Assembly: GCA_951812645.1 (NCBI GenBank) | Contig: CATOSM010000001.1 | Location: 1-63,559 of the forward strand | DNA length: 63,559 nt | Origin: an uncultured Candidatus Nitrosopumilus sp. | GTDB lineage: Archaea; Thermoproteota; Nitrososphaeria; Nitrososphaerales; Nitrosopumilaceae | Direction: 5' to 3' | Shown here: in pieces, positions 26,375-34,827 of the stretch | Layout: each line of letters opens with the position of its first letter | Numbering within the stretch: the stretch's first letter is position 1 | Notes under the pieces: model-generated | The model's database searches: none | What the model was told of the DNA's origin: nothing | What the model saw: only the letters and a program-made list of their open reading frames with translations | Translations under genes and position numbers: made by a program

Positions 26375-27427
26375 TTGGTATCCTCTAAAACCAAAAAGGC
26401 GGCAGCTAAAAAAGTAACCAAAAAGACAGCAGCTAAAAAAACCACTACAAAACGTACCAAAGTTATTTGTATTTCTCACAAGGAAGATTGTGACGGTATT
26501 AGTTCTGCAGCACTTATTCGTCAAGCATTTGGCGGCGATGCTATCTTGGTTGATTATCCTGGCCAAATGGAAGCATTGAACCAAGTTGTTTTAGATGAGA
26601 AACTAAAATCATTATTCATTTGTGATTTAGGTCTTAGTAAAAAAACACAAGATGAATTTGTTGATATTATGCAACGATTACGAAAAAACAAAGTTTCTGT
26701 TACTTACATTGATCACCATGATGTTGATCCCACTGTTGTAAAATCATTAGAAAAAATCAAAGTAAAAGTTATTCATGATATTGACGAATGTACCACAGTT
26801 CAAGTTTACAATGCTTACAAATCAAAATTAAATGATCATGCATCATTTGTTGCAACTTGTGCTGCAATCACTGATTACATGGAAGATAGACCCATTGGTT
26901 CCAAATTGCTTCAAATCTATGACCGTCAGTTTGCTTTGATTAGCGCAACTGTTATGACCTATAACATTGTAGGACATCAAAAAGAGCCTGATTACTTGCA
27001 ATATTTAGTTGAAGAATTAGCAGAGTCTAAATTCCCTCATGATATTCCAAACACTTTTGAATTTGCCCAAATTCAAGTAGAAAAACTCTCTCAAATGATT
27101 GCAAAAGTCAAGAAAGGGATGAAGACGATGACTAATCTTGGACATATGGAAATTTTGGATTCTGGTGCTAGTGGCGCCGTTAATTTTGTTATGGGCTTGT
27201 CTGGAAAAGATGTTGGCGTTGCGTACAAAGAACGCGTGGACCACGGAATTTATGCTGTTTCAGTTAGAGGTTCAAAGAATTGTAAAGTTCATTTGGGTAA
27301 AATTGTAAATCTTTTAGCTGCCAGTCTTGGTGGCTCTGGCGGCGGTCATGATAAAGCATGTGGCGCCGTAGTTCCAAAACCAAAAATAAAGAAATTCATT
27401 ACAGAATTAAACAAAAAAATAAAATAA
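26375..27427 (+). CDS. DHH-family phosphoesterase with Lys/Ala-rich N-tail
   Basis: About 350 residues. After a basic histone-tail-like stretch (KKAAAKKVTKKTAAKK, residues 7-22) comes a DHH-family core: DCDGISSAALIRQAFGG in place of the usual D-x-D-x-D loop, FICDLGLSKKT, and the hallmark YIDHHDVDP near 120. The C-terminal DHHA1 domain carries VRGSKNCKVHLGKIVN and GGSGGGHDKACG. DHH proteins cleave short oligonucleotides or cyclic dinucleotides, or act like RecJ. The basic tail suggests binding to DNA or RNA. It is convergent with doxX. The start is uncertain between GTG 26357 and TTG 26375. Confidence 0.82.
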   Translation: MVSSKTKKAAAKKVTKKTAAKKTTTKRTKVICISHKEDCDGISSAALIRQAFGGDAILVDYPGQMEALNQVVLDEKLKSLFICDLGLSKKTQDEFVDIMQRLRKNKVSVTYIDHHDVDPTVVKSLEKIKVKVIHDIDECTTVQVYNAYKSKLNDHASFVATCAAITDYMEDRPIGSKLLQIYDRQFALISATVMTYNIVGHQKEPDYLQYLVEELAESKFPHDIPNTFEFAQIQVEKLSQMIAKVKKGMKTMTNLGHMEILDSGASGAVNFVMGLSGKDVGVAYKERVDHGIYAVSVRGSKNCKVHLGKIVNLLAASLGGSGGGHDKACGAVVPKPKIKKFITELNKKIK

Positions 27428-27850
27428 TCACTGTAAGAATCTAGGGATCTTTTTCACTGCATGTGCCATTGATATTCTACCTGGGCCTGCCACCATAATT
27501 GCAAGAACTGCTGCTAGCATTACAAGATCCCATTCCCATCCTCCTTTGGAAACAAAAAATCCATTTTCCCATCTGATGTGAAATATCGCACCAAGTAAAA
27601 TCACTGCAAATATGGAACCTGTTATTCTAGTTAGTACTCCAACTACTAACAAAATACCTCCAATGAGTTCTGCCAATGCAATGGGTAGTTGTAGTTCTGG
27701 AGGAATGCCTATGCTTACTAACCATTCTTGCCAGCTAGGATCAAATTTCTTTAAACTATGAACTATGAAAATAGCTCCAATTGACGCGCTAATTCCCCAA
27801 TGGGTAATGTCATGTAACACATTTCCTTTTAGGTTGGCTTCGGTGTTCAT
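27428..27850 (-). CDS. DoxX-family membrane protein
   Basis: A 140-residue protein with four predicted membrane helices: ISASIGAIFIVHSLKKF, ALAELIGGILLVVGVLTRI, SIFAVILLGAIFHIRW and WDLVMLAAVLAIMVAGPG, which is the DoxX layout. DoxX-like proteins are linked to quinol/thiosulfate or redox stress systems, but the exact role of this one is unknown. The frame is open to 27895, but ATG 27850 with a TATA element (CTTTTAATG on the minus strand, about 25 bases upstream) fits leaderless expression. Confidence 0.8.
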   Translation of the reverse strand: MNTEANLKGNVLHDITHWGISASIGAIFIVHSLKKFDPSWQEWLVSIGIPPELQLPIALAELIGGILLVVGVLTRITGSIFAVILLGAIFHIRWENGFFVSKGGWEWDLVMLAAVLAIMVAGPGRISMAHAVKKIPRFLQ

Positions 27851-27927
27851 GGATACACAATTTTGAAATTCATTAAAAGAGTTTATCCAAATCACTCGTA
27901 AAATTGGAATAATTTTTTCATAATTCG

Positions 27928-28443
27928 ATGATCAAAATGATTCAAATTCAAAATTATTTGCATCTCTAACCGTAGCTGGTGCTATTCTTACTGTTTTAAT
28001 TATTTTATTTCAAGTTGATTTTGATGCTGATATAGTTTCTACTCATACGAGTCAACCACTATCTGCAATCAATGCGGCATTCCAACTAAATTCAATTGTC
28101 ATAATTGGAATGGGGATGGAATTGGTTTACAAATTTTTCTTTCTGAACAGAGTAAATTGTTGGGATGCAAACTATCAGTTAAACAAAAAGCATTTCGTGG
28201 AAACGCTGGTAGCACTGCTGCGACCTCTTTCTTTTCGTTTTTCTCCCTAGCTCCTTTGGGTTGTTGTGGCTGGTGGCCGTATGTGTTATCTCTACCTCCA
28301 GGTGTGTGGGAACTGGGATGTCTGCGATTCTTATAGAATACAGTCATGTTCTGGCATATGCTGGGTTGGTCATGATTTTTGGTTTTTCTGGACTAACTGC
28401 ATACAAACTAAGAAAAGAGCAGAAATTGCAAAAACCCCTTTAG
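27928..28443 (+). CDS. Unknown membrane protein, frame broken three times
   Basis: Read with three restored bases, the region gives one coherent membrane protein of about 172 residues. From ATG 27928 one A is missing in the run at 27934-27937, after which KLFASLTVAGAILTVLIILF forms the first helix. One G is missing in the run at 28112-28115, giving IGLQIFLSEQSKLLGCKLSV. One G is missing near 28305-28310, after which GTGMSAILIEYSHVLAYAG and MIFGFSGLTAYKL complete the end. A Cys/Trp segment LGCCGWWPYVLSL lies before the third lesion. No family is recognised. Three single-base losses in short runs suggest consensus errors over true decay. Confidence 0.55.
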
Positions 28444-28808
28444 TCCATTTTAATTGAAATTGCAAAGAATTCTCCTTTGTTTTTACTAGCAAACTTTGCT
28501 ATCTTTGCCATGAAACCATATTTTTGATCTCTCCATTTTACAGCTTCTTTGGTTTGTTCTTCTGTTAAGATTTTGGCAGTACCTGAAACCCATTCTCCGG
28601 TTACGTTTCCTCGCATAGTACATGGTGCAATTTTTACTTGTAGATTATTTCTAAGACGTTTGACCTTTCCAGTTTGACTTCGGGTTATCACATAGATCAA
28701 ATTGTTTTTAACTACAAACCATACTGGTGTTTTTACAGCTTGATTATTTTTCTTGTATGTTTCAAGTGAAACGTATTTTTCTGATTTGTTTTTTTCTAAA
28801 TCAAACAT
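28440..28808 (-). CDS. PPOX-class F420-dependent oxidoreductase-like protein
   Basis: A 122-residue split-barrel protein: KYVSLETYKKNNQAVKTPVW then FVVKNNLIYVITRSQTGKVKRLRNN, and CTMRGNVTGEWVSGTAKI near residue 60. This order (barrel strands, then R-G-x-x-x-G-x-W-V-x-G) is typical of small PPOX proteins that bind F420. The fold is shared with the longer gene at 14989. Substrate unknown. It is convergent with the broken membrane protein by a four-base overlap and has an A/T-rich promoter region upstream. Confidence 0.8.
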   Translation of the reverse strand: MFDLEKNKSEKYVSLETYKKNNQAVKTPVWFVVKNNLIYVITRSQTGKVKRLRNNLQVKIAPCTMRGNVTGEWVSGTAKILTEEQTKEAVKWRDQKYGFMAKIAKFASKNKGEFFAISIKMD

Positions 28809-28892
28809 TGTTCAATGATTTTTTATTGTTTTAATATTTAGATGATGTGAATCTTTTTGATTTTTATTATGTTTGAAATGATGCTGTTATGG

Positions 28893-29090
28893 TTACATTC
28901 TTGGTAATCCATGTTTTTTACTTCTGGCTTTGGTTCTTAATCTTGTTTTACAACAGGGAGATGTGTTCTCTTCTGTAAAGAAAAACAATGCACATAATGA
29001 ACATCCCTTTTGTCCAATCTTGTAACGTAAATTATTTGTAAACGATGTAGGTTTTAATCGCTCACATAACTCTTTACACATTTGTATCAT
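28893..29090 (-). CDS. Small Cys-rich zinc-binding-type protein
   Basis: A protein of about 65 residues beginning MIQMCKELCERLKPTS, with YKIGQKGCSLCALFF and ENTSPCCKTRLRTKARSKK. The spacing C-x2-C ... C-C looks like a zinc ribbon followed by a basic Arg/Lys tail. It is of a type common in thaumarchaeal genomes, function unknown. The frame is open to 29183, but that extra 31-residue start lies in GC-richer sequence at the edge of the island and is unlikely to be native; ATG 29090 or 29081 is preferred. It marks the left border of the atypical island. Confidence 0.65.
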   Translation of the reverse strand: MIQMCKELCERLKPTSFTNNLRYKIGQKGCSLCALFFFTEENTSPCCKTRLRTKARSKKHGLPRM

Positions 29091-29368
29091 GAACTTATCC
29101 CAAAACCGGCCATTCGGGCAGTTTCCAATGACCGTCTGGGATCTGTCCATCGCCAAACACAGTACGTTCTCGTGAAATTTCAAGGGCCGACATATTTACA
29201 ATGCGTGCAGCGTGGAATGATTATCCTACGGTCCAGGATGAGGCATGGTACGGCACATTCTGACGTGGGACGATTTCATACCTGGGGGCAAAACCCTCAT
29301 CCGGGACAGATCAGGCCAGAATGTATCGCAGCTGGATCAAAAACAAACGGCCTCTGCAGAACCAACAG

Positions 29369-29376
29369 TTTATTAA
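29369..29376 (+). promoter_or_regulatory. TATA box of the beta-helix gene
   Basis: TTTATTAA is about 27 bases before ATG 29399, the Met of MRKFTALQYA. This supports a leaderless start at 29399, which also gives a clean signal peptide. Confidence 0.5.
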
Positions 29377-29398
29377 CCCCGCTGATCACATGTATTCC

Positions 29399-31066
29399 AT
29401 GAGAAAATTCACCGCCTTACAATATGCGATGTTTATGGTTGCGGCACTGGCCGTGCTGGTTGCGGTTCCTTCCGCATATGCTGATACAGTCAATGTGGAT
29501 CCATTATGTGCAGATACTGGTATTAATACACCAGCTTGTGATGATGGTACTACATACCCTACCATCCAGTCTGCAATTACGGCAGCAGCTGATGGTGATA
29601 CCATATCCATCTCCAATGCAACCAATCATCAGGCAGGTACCGTAAATGTCAACAAACCGTTGACAATAGAGCCTGCTGCAAATGAAAGAGTAATCCTTAA
29701 TGGACCATCCAGGATTAACGTAAATTCTGATGATGTTACCATACAGGGTATCACGTTTAAGAATACCACATCACACTATGCAATACATATTGGCAAAACC
29801 GCATCTGGTGTAACAATACACAACAATACTTTTGCAGACACTAGAAATCATGGAATATTTACGGCCAATACGGCTGACACCCTGATACGAAACCTGAATA
29901 TTACAGATAACGTGTTTAAGAACATTGGAACGTTTTATCCCCTTGGATACACTCTTGATCAAAAGGCCGACCATCTGAAGACTCCGATATTTCTTGTTAC
30001 TCTCAGTTCAACCCTGGGCGGCGTGCAGGACTCCAAAATTACCGGCAACACCATTGATACCTCGACATTGGTTGCAATAAACTTGGCCGGCGTTGAAAAC
30101 ATTCTGGTGCAAAACAACACAATCTCAAATGTTCCGGCAACCGGAATCGTTCTTCGAGCAGGTGAGAATGTACGGATTCTTGACAATCGCATACGTGATG
30201 CAAGCAATACGCTGCAATTCCTTAATGGACATAATAGCACTAGCATTCGAGGGGCCATTGGGCTATGGGGAGAAGAGCCCATGTCTCATGTTACCGTTAG
30301 CAACAACACCATCTCTGGAGGCAATAACGGAATTTACTTTTGTACGGGAATCTGCGGGGTAAACAATCCGGGAAGGGGCGGACCTCCTGTTATCACTGAT
30401 GAAACAACAAAGATTGACGGCACAATCAAGTTTACCCATAACACCTTTGATAACATAAAGGGCTTTGATATTATCAATAGGGCAGTGGGCGTGATGGTTG
30501 CAACGCACAACTATTACGGGACGGCAGTGCCTGACTTTACAAAAATATTGTCCGGAGACGTACATTACAATCCATACTATGCTGATCCTGAACGCATGGT
30601 GCTGGTAGATGACGGCAAGGGGACATTACAAAAGTCAATAGCAGACCTTGCCGTGTCACCCGTGTGCTCCATATCCCTTGGAACCTACATCATGGACTTT
30701 GATGACGCAAAATACGGCGCCACGTCCAGTATCGTACAAAACCAAATCAAAAATGCCGGCAACCAGGATCTTGGAGGAATAAAGTTTACCTCTGCCGGAT
30801 GGCTAAAGCCTGACAAAACTCCCCTTCCTGATGCCGTATCCAAGGTCGGCACTGATGTAACCAGTTCGGCATCCTATACACCCATCACCACTGCTCCTGC
30901 TGGCGTCAACTTTGATAATCGCAACTTTACCGGACCAAACACGCTTCCGGCCTCGGGATCCTCCGGTTCTGCACTGGTCGGCTTTGTGCTTGACCTTAGC
31001 CGCGTTGCAACGGGTGCCGATGTCACCGTCACGGAATCCGTAACGTATTCAGCAACCTGCAGCTAG
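29399..31066 (+). CDS. Secreted parallel beta-helix (NosD/PbH1-type) surface protein
   Basis: About 555 residues. Residues 1-25 are a signal peptide (QYAMFMVAALAVLVAVPSAYA, cut after AYA). The segment YPTIQSAITAAADGDTISIS is the usual entry to right-handed beta-helix proteins, and Asn-rich PbH1-type rungs follow, such as VTIQGITFKNT, VTIHNNTFAD, ILVQNNTISN, VRILDNRIRD and VTVSNNTISGG (about residues 100-330). A C-terminal domain of about 130 residues (VCSISLGTYIMDFDD onward) ends in TVTESVTYSATC without a membrane anchor. It is probably a cell-surface or secreted protein binding sugars or other ligands. Codon use is far richer in GC than the neighbours, and transposase scars lie nearby, so transfer is likely. 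Confidence 0.78.
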   Translation: MRKFTALQYAMFMVAALAVLVAVPSAYADTVNVDPLCADTGINTPACDDGTTYPTIQSAITAAADGDTISISNATNHQAGTVNVNKPLTIEPAANERVILNGPSRINVNSDDVTIQGITFKNTTSHYAIHIGKTASGVTIHNNTFADTRNHGIFTANTADTLIRNLNITDNVFKNIGTFYPLGYTLDQKADHLKTPIFLVTLSSTLGGVQDSKITGNTIDTSTLVAINLAGVENILVQNNTISNVPATGIVLRAGENVRILDNRIRDASNTLQFLNGHNSTSIRGAIGLWGEEPMSHVTVSNNTISGGNNGIYFCTGICGVNNPGRGGPPVITDETTKIDGTIKFTHNTFDNIKGFDIINRAVGVMVATHNYYGTAVPDFTKILSGDVHYNPYYADPERMVLVDDGKGTLQKSIADLAVSPVCSISLGTYIMDFDDAKYGATSSIVQNQIKNAGNQDLGGIKFTSAGWLKPDKTPLPDAVSKVGTDVTSSASYTPITTAPAGVNFDNRNFTGPNTLPASGSSGSALVGFVLDLSRVATGADVTVTESVTYSATCS

Positions 31067-31883
31067 GAATCCTACCGCACGGCCCCAAGGTACGGCAGCC
31101 ATGTTTTCCCTCTTTGCCATGGTGCCGATGCCGCAATATGGTACATTACGGACTCGGCAAAAACATAACCGACCCATCCCATTACTCTCCAATACATCAT
31201 GCATGCCAGGCAGACCAATCCTGGATGGTTCCCACAGTTTCTTTTCATGCCTTGCTACGGTTCTTCCCAACCCGTACCTGAGCCAGGCAAGGAAACCTCT
31301 CAACGGCAAATCCTGCCTGTACCTGTTTTGTACATTCCCTGGCACAACGAATCTGGAATTCTTGCAGGAAATGCAGCATCTGATTCCATGACATCTGCAA
31401 GTCTCCGATGTATGCCGCATCATAACCCCCCCTTTTTGCCAGCAACTGATGAATATGGAAAAGGATTCCATCAGAACCAATCAAATCCGCACACAGACAG
31501 GGACGGATTTGCCTGCAAAAAAATTTCAGTTGATTCATCCTTTTTGCCGCAGCTCTGAGAATCTCAGATATGCGGTGGATTTTGAACCGCATCTGCCTGG
31601 CATGCCTGCCCACCTGCACCCGGTTGCTAAGACAAACAATATTCCGTTGATTGTATTTCAGTCATTACATCCTGCCTGCCAGTTTTTGTAGGTTTTGGCA
31701 GATATGATCCAACTGTGTTCCATTGAATGTCTGGCATTTCTTTGTGAATCATGAAGGATGCATCAGCAGAGTCATTCTTAGATCCCGATTATCATGAATT
31801 ATTTACAAAATGATCGGTTTTAGGATGGGTTGCATGAACGGATTCTTTTAAAAATCTATTTAAGATAATTTCCAAATTACTTG
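31067..31883. other. Gene-poor GC-rich tail of the island
   Basis: About 800 bases without a credible gene. Long frames here on both strands are low-complexity products of the higher GC content and do not look like proteins. The only recognisable content is the transposase scar at 31449-31545. From about 31700 the base composition returns to the A/T-rich host pattern, which marks the right border of the island. Confidence 0.6.
31449..31545 (+). mobile_element. Transposase scar related to the IS at 1-805
   Basis: The stretch shares near-identical blocks with 237-330 of the first IS remnant: AATCAAATCCGCACACAGAC (with the following AGGGA) and ATTTCAGTTGATTCATC (ATATCAGTTGATTCATC there), in the same order and with similar spacing, and it also retains ATATGGAAAA. 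It is a short, decayed fragment of the same or a closely related IS5-type transposase gene, on the plus strand. Confidence 0.75.
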
Positions 31884-32339
31884 TTATGAGAATTCTATAA
31901 TTGCATCAATCTCAGTCATTGAATCCAGTGGCAAACAAGACACTCCTACTGCAACTCTGGAATGTTTTCCTTTTTCACCATATATTTCAAAAAACAAGTC
32001 TGATGCTGGATTGATAACTTTTGGGTGCTGTGTGAATTCTGGTGTAGAGTTTACAAATCCTGAGAGTTTTACAATTTTTGCAACTTTATCCAAGCTGCCT
32101 AACTCTCTTTTAATTTGTGCAAGAATATTGATTGCACACATCTTGGCTGATTTTTGAGCAGTCTCTAAATTATTTTCAGATACTTTACCTGTGAATATCA
32201 CTTTACCTTCTTCCATCGGAATTTGCCCTGAAATGAATAGCAAATTTCCTGTTTTTACAGCCGGAACATATGATCCTGCTGGGGTGGGTGGGTTTGGAAG
32301 TCTGATTCCTATTGATTCTAGTTTTTCTTCAATCATCAT
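31884..32339 (-). CDS. RidA/YjgF-family protein
   Basis: About 151 residues of the RidA (YjgF/UK114) family, trimeric enzymes that hydrolyse reactive enamines/imines made by PLP enzymes. Motifs include LPNPPTPAGSYVPAVKTGNLLFISGQIP near the N-terminus, a middle SAKMCAINILAQIKRELGSLD, VKLSGFVNSTPEFTQHPKV, and the end SRVAVGVSCLPLDSMTEIDA. The canonical Arg seems replaced (SRVAVGV in place of R-x-x-V-x-V near 130 keeps an Arg). The frame opens at 32360, but Met 32339 or 32336 starts the family-like MIEEKLESIG. Confidence 0.87.
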   Translation of the reverse strand: MMIEEKLESIGIRLPNPPTPAGSYVPAVKTGNLLFISGQIPMEEGKVIFTGKVSENNLETAQKSAKMCAINILAQIKRELGSLDKVAKIVKLSGFVNSTPEFTQHPKVINPASDLFFEIYGEKGKHSRVAVGVSCLPLDSMTEIDAIIEFS

Positions 32340-32501
32340 TCTGATGCTTAATTTTAGCATGATTTTAGTTTTTAGTCTGATTTTCTTTGTTCTTTTGAGA
32401 TTTGTAAAATATTGTATATGTGTACAAATCTAGTCTATGTTGTCACTGGGGATGTTTTATGATGAGGATCTAGTAAATGCCTCTAGTGACATTTGATGTT
32501 T

Positions 32502-33107
32502 TCAAATTTTGAGATATCCTGCTTTTGGAACTTTACTGGTGAATTCTCTTTGTAATATGATTCTCTCTTGTGTTTTTCTTCCTTCTAACAATTTATGATT
32601 TATTTCCTCCATGAATTCATTAATTTGATTAAAACAATCTGTTAATTCTTTTTTCAGTTCTTTATCGTCACTGTTTTCTTTAGTCCATAGAATTGAAGAT
32701 GCTACTTCAAACATTCCTGTCATGCTTGCTACTAATGACTCATAGTCTGATTTTGCATGTTTACTAAATTTGTGTGAACTAAGATCTTTTGATATGTCTA
32801 GAAAAATTTTCTTATTTTCTAAACGTCTCATTGATGAACTTATTTCAGATTCATATGTAAAAATAATATTATTGACAAATCCTATATTCTCCTCACGTGA
32901 ATAATGACAATGCTTTACAAAATATGCATCATCTTTGTAGCCATGTTTCTTGATATGACCTAACAATTCCATTTTCTTTAAAATCTCTTTTAGTTTTGAT
33001 CTATTGAATCTCTTCTTGCCATTCAAACAATTTTGCCACAAGTCTCCAAAATAATTTTTTCCATCATTCATACATTCCAAAATATATTCAATTGAAATTG
33101 TTTGCAT
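32502..33107 (-). CDS. Winged-helix-like unknown protein
   Basis: A 201-residue protein. Residues 1-70 look like a winged helix (YILECMNDGKNYFGDLWQNCL, RFNRSKLKEILKKMELLGHI, then KDDAYFVKHCHY as the wing). The remainder is helical and charged (MRRLENKKIFLDISKDLSSHK, MTGMFEVASSILWTKENSD, LKKELTDCFNQINEFMEEIN). Such architecture suits a transcription regulator with a helical sensor, but no ligand is suggested. It is alone, with A/T-rich flanks. Confidence 0.65.
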   Translation of the reverse strand: MQTISIEYILECMNDGKNYFGDLWQNCLNGKKRFNRSKLKEILKKMELLGHIKKHGYKDDAYFVKHCHYSREENIGFVNNIIFTYESEISSSMRRLENKKIFLDISKDLSSHKFSKHAKSDYESLVASMTGMFEVASSILWTKENSDDKELKKELTDCFNQINEFMEEINHKLLEGRKTQERIILQREFTSKVPKAGYLKI

Positions 33108-33262
33108 GGTTTTCTCCTTATTCCGAATTATTTATTGGTGATGACTAAAATTTTATGAATAATTGAGCCTGCATGTGATTTTAAGATCTCAAAACTGAGT
33201 ATTCTGTGCATGTTTCTTACCTTCTAATATAATCAATATCTTATCCTAATTCAAAATCATAG

Positions 33263-33493
33263 GTGCCATTTCATGATGAAGAATTAGATGAGGAAGAACT
33301 AACCAAATGTTTTGCTAAATTTAATTCCAAAACTATTGAATCACTCCAAGAGGAATATCAAAGTGACTGATGATGTCCGATTGGCAAAAAAATCCCTGTG
33401 TTTATAGAAAAAAATCTTAAAGGAAATACTCCTTTTCACACTACTGCTGATTTATTTCTTACATTGCTTACAGAGTCTGATAAAAATTCCTAA
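33263..33493 (+). CDS. One or two microprotein frames, possibly frame-broken
   Basis: GTG 33263 opens a 35-codon acidic frame (MPFHDEELDEEELTKCFAKF ...) ending with TGA at 33368-33370. A second frame starts at GTG 33363 (MTDDVRLAKK) but runs out of frame at an A7 run (33386-33392); restoring one A extends it as IPVFIEKNLKGNTPF and HTTADLFLTLLTES to TAA 33491-33493. Both parts look protein-like, and the second lesion matches the one-base losses seen elsewhere in the window. No homologue recognised. Confidence 0.35.
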
Positions 33494-33519
33494 TGATTCC
33501 CTATTTTAGGCTGTAGCAA

Positions 33520-34680
33520 CTAATTCCTACTAATTTTTATGTGGACTTTTTCGCCTTTGTTGGAATTGTTTTGATACACTGTTCTTGTCTTGTATCCTTG
33601 TTTTTGTAAGCATCCATCTAAAATTGAAACCCATGGTAATGAGTGGCCACTGTTTAATTTTGATTCAACTGTGATGTTTTTTGTATTTGCTTCAAAATTA
33701 ACATGTCCTGAACATGTGATTTCCATTACTGCATCTATAATTTCAATTACGTCATCCAATGTTTTTGTTTTTAATGATATTCCGTTTTTCTCTAACAATT
33801 TGAACATGTCTACTTCTGGTTTATTTGATATCATTGTAGAGTTCAACAAATATGTCAAACCTGAGTCGTTGACTGTTTTGATAATTTTGTAAATCTCCTG
33901 TGCTTCTGTTTTTGTCATGTCTGCTAAGGCCTTGGTTTTTATTGCATTTTTCCAAATGTTTGTAAATATTTTCTCCTGATTTATTCCTAAAATCTCCGTA
34001 GATGAAAAAATCGCACCTTTCCCATTATCGTTATTTATCATCAGTAGTTCCGTTTCATCAAAAATAAAACAATTTTGTGAAACGTCTGATGCCCTAATTT
34101 CTATTCCGTCTGGAATTGCTCTGTATGATTCAGAACATATCTGAGATGGAGTCACTAGAATTTTTACATCTAAATTTCTACGTGACACTGATAATAGCTG
34201 TTCTTTACATTCTGCCAATAACCCAAAACCCCACTGATCAGCCATTATCTTAATTGATGATTTTGATCCCTCAATCATCGTTTGTAGTCGTGGCAATACA
34301 TTGTTTGCACTCAAATGAAAATATCTTTTTTCTTCCGAACCTCTGGATTTTCTACTCTCTTCGCTTGCTCTTTTTAGATTTGAAATTAGCGTGTTCATTG
34401 CATTAACTTTGTTAATTTGTTCGTGGATTATTCCATCAAATGCATCTTCAGGAGCAATTGCGGTACACATAATTGGTTTACTTTTTGAAATGATGACTAG
34501 TCTCTTACCCTCTAATTTTAACAATGTCGGATAAATTTTGGTTCGTGGAATTTCTGAATAATATGCCAGTTCGCTTGCTGAAATTGTACCCTTTGCAATC
34601 AATGCTACATATGCTTGTGCTTCATACTTGCTTAATCCAAATTCTTCCAAACTGACAGTCAAAACATGCTCATTTACCAT
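33520..34680 (-). CDS. TrmB-family transcription regulator
   Basis: A 386-residue regulator. The N-terminal winged helix is typical of TrmB (LEEFGLSKYEAQAYVALIAK, GTISASELAYYSEIPRTKIY, PTLLKLEGKRLV), followed by a coiled coil (NKVNAMNTLISNLKRA) and a sensor region with SIKIMADQWGFGLLAECKEQ. In this family the C-terminal part binds sugars or other small ligands in other archaea; here it is not the typical sugar site. It is divergent from the cdvC operon start at 34828 and could act on it, which is inference from position only. The C-terminal 90 residues (KPEVDMFKLLEKNGISL onward) look like an added small domain. Confidence 0.8.
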   Translation of the reverse strand: MVNEHVLTVSLEEFGLSKYEAQAYVALIAKGTISASELAYYSEIPRTKIYPTLLKLEGKRLVIISKSKPIMCTAIAPEDAFDGIIHEQINKVNAMNTLISNLKRASEESRKSRGSEEKRYFHLSANNVLPRLQTMIEGSKSSIKIMADQWGFGLLAECKEQLLSVSRRNLDVKILVTPSQICSESYRAIPDGIEIRASDVSQNCFIFDETELLMINNDNGKGAIFSSTEILGINQEKIFTNIWKNAIKTKALADMTKTEAQEIYKIIKTVNDSGLTYLLNSTMISNKPEVDMFKLLEKNGISLKTKTLDDVIEIIDAVMEITCSGHVNFEANTKNITVESKLNSGHSLPWVSILDGCLQKQGYKTRTVYQNNSNKGEKVHIKISRN

Positions 34681-34827
34681 GATTAACCTTGATTTGTTAT
34701 TAGGTAAAATTGAGAGCTAAATTCCTTTACACAAATGCTCAAAAAAATTCAAAATTGTATCTGCTGATAGGTGTAACTGTGGTTACTAAATTATCTGATA
34801 CATCGCCCTCAAATACAAAATTCATCA

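Noticed and set aside
28893..29183. Extended start of the small Cys-rich gene to 29183
   Set aside because: The extra 31 codons lie in the atypical GC-rich sequence and do not match the family-like start at MIQMCKEL.
31049..31619. Long frames on both strands in the GC-rich region
   Set aside because: They have unnatural composition, no domain and overlap each other; they follow from higher GC and the transposase scar.
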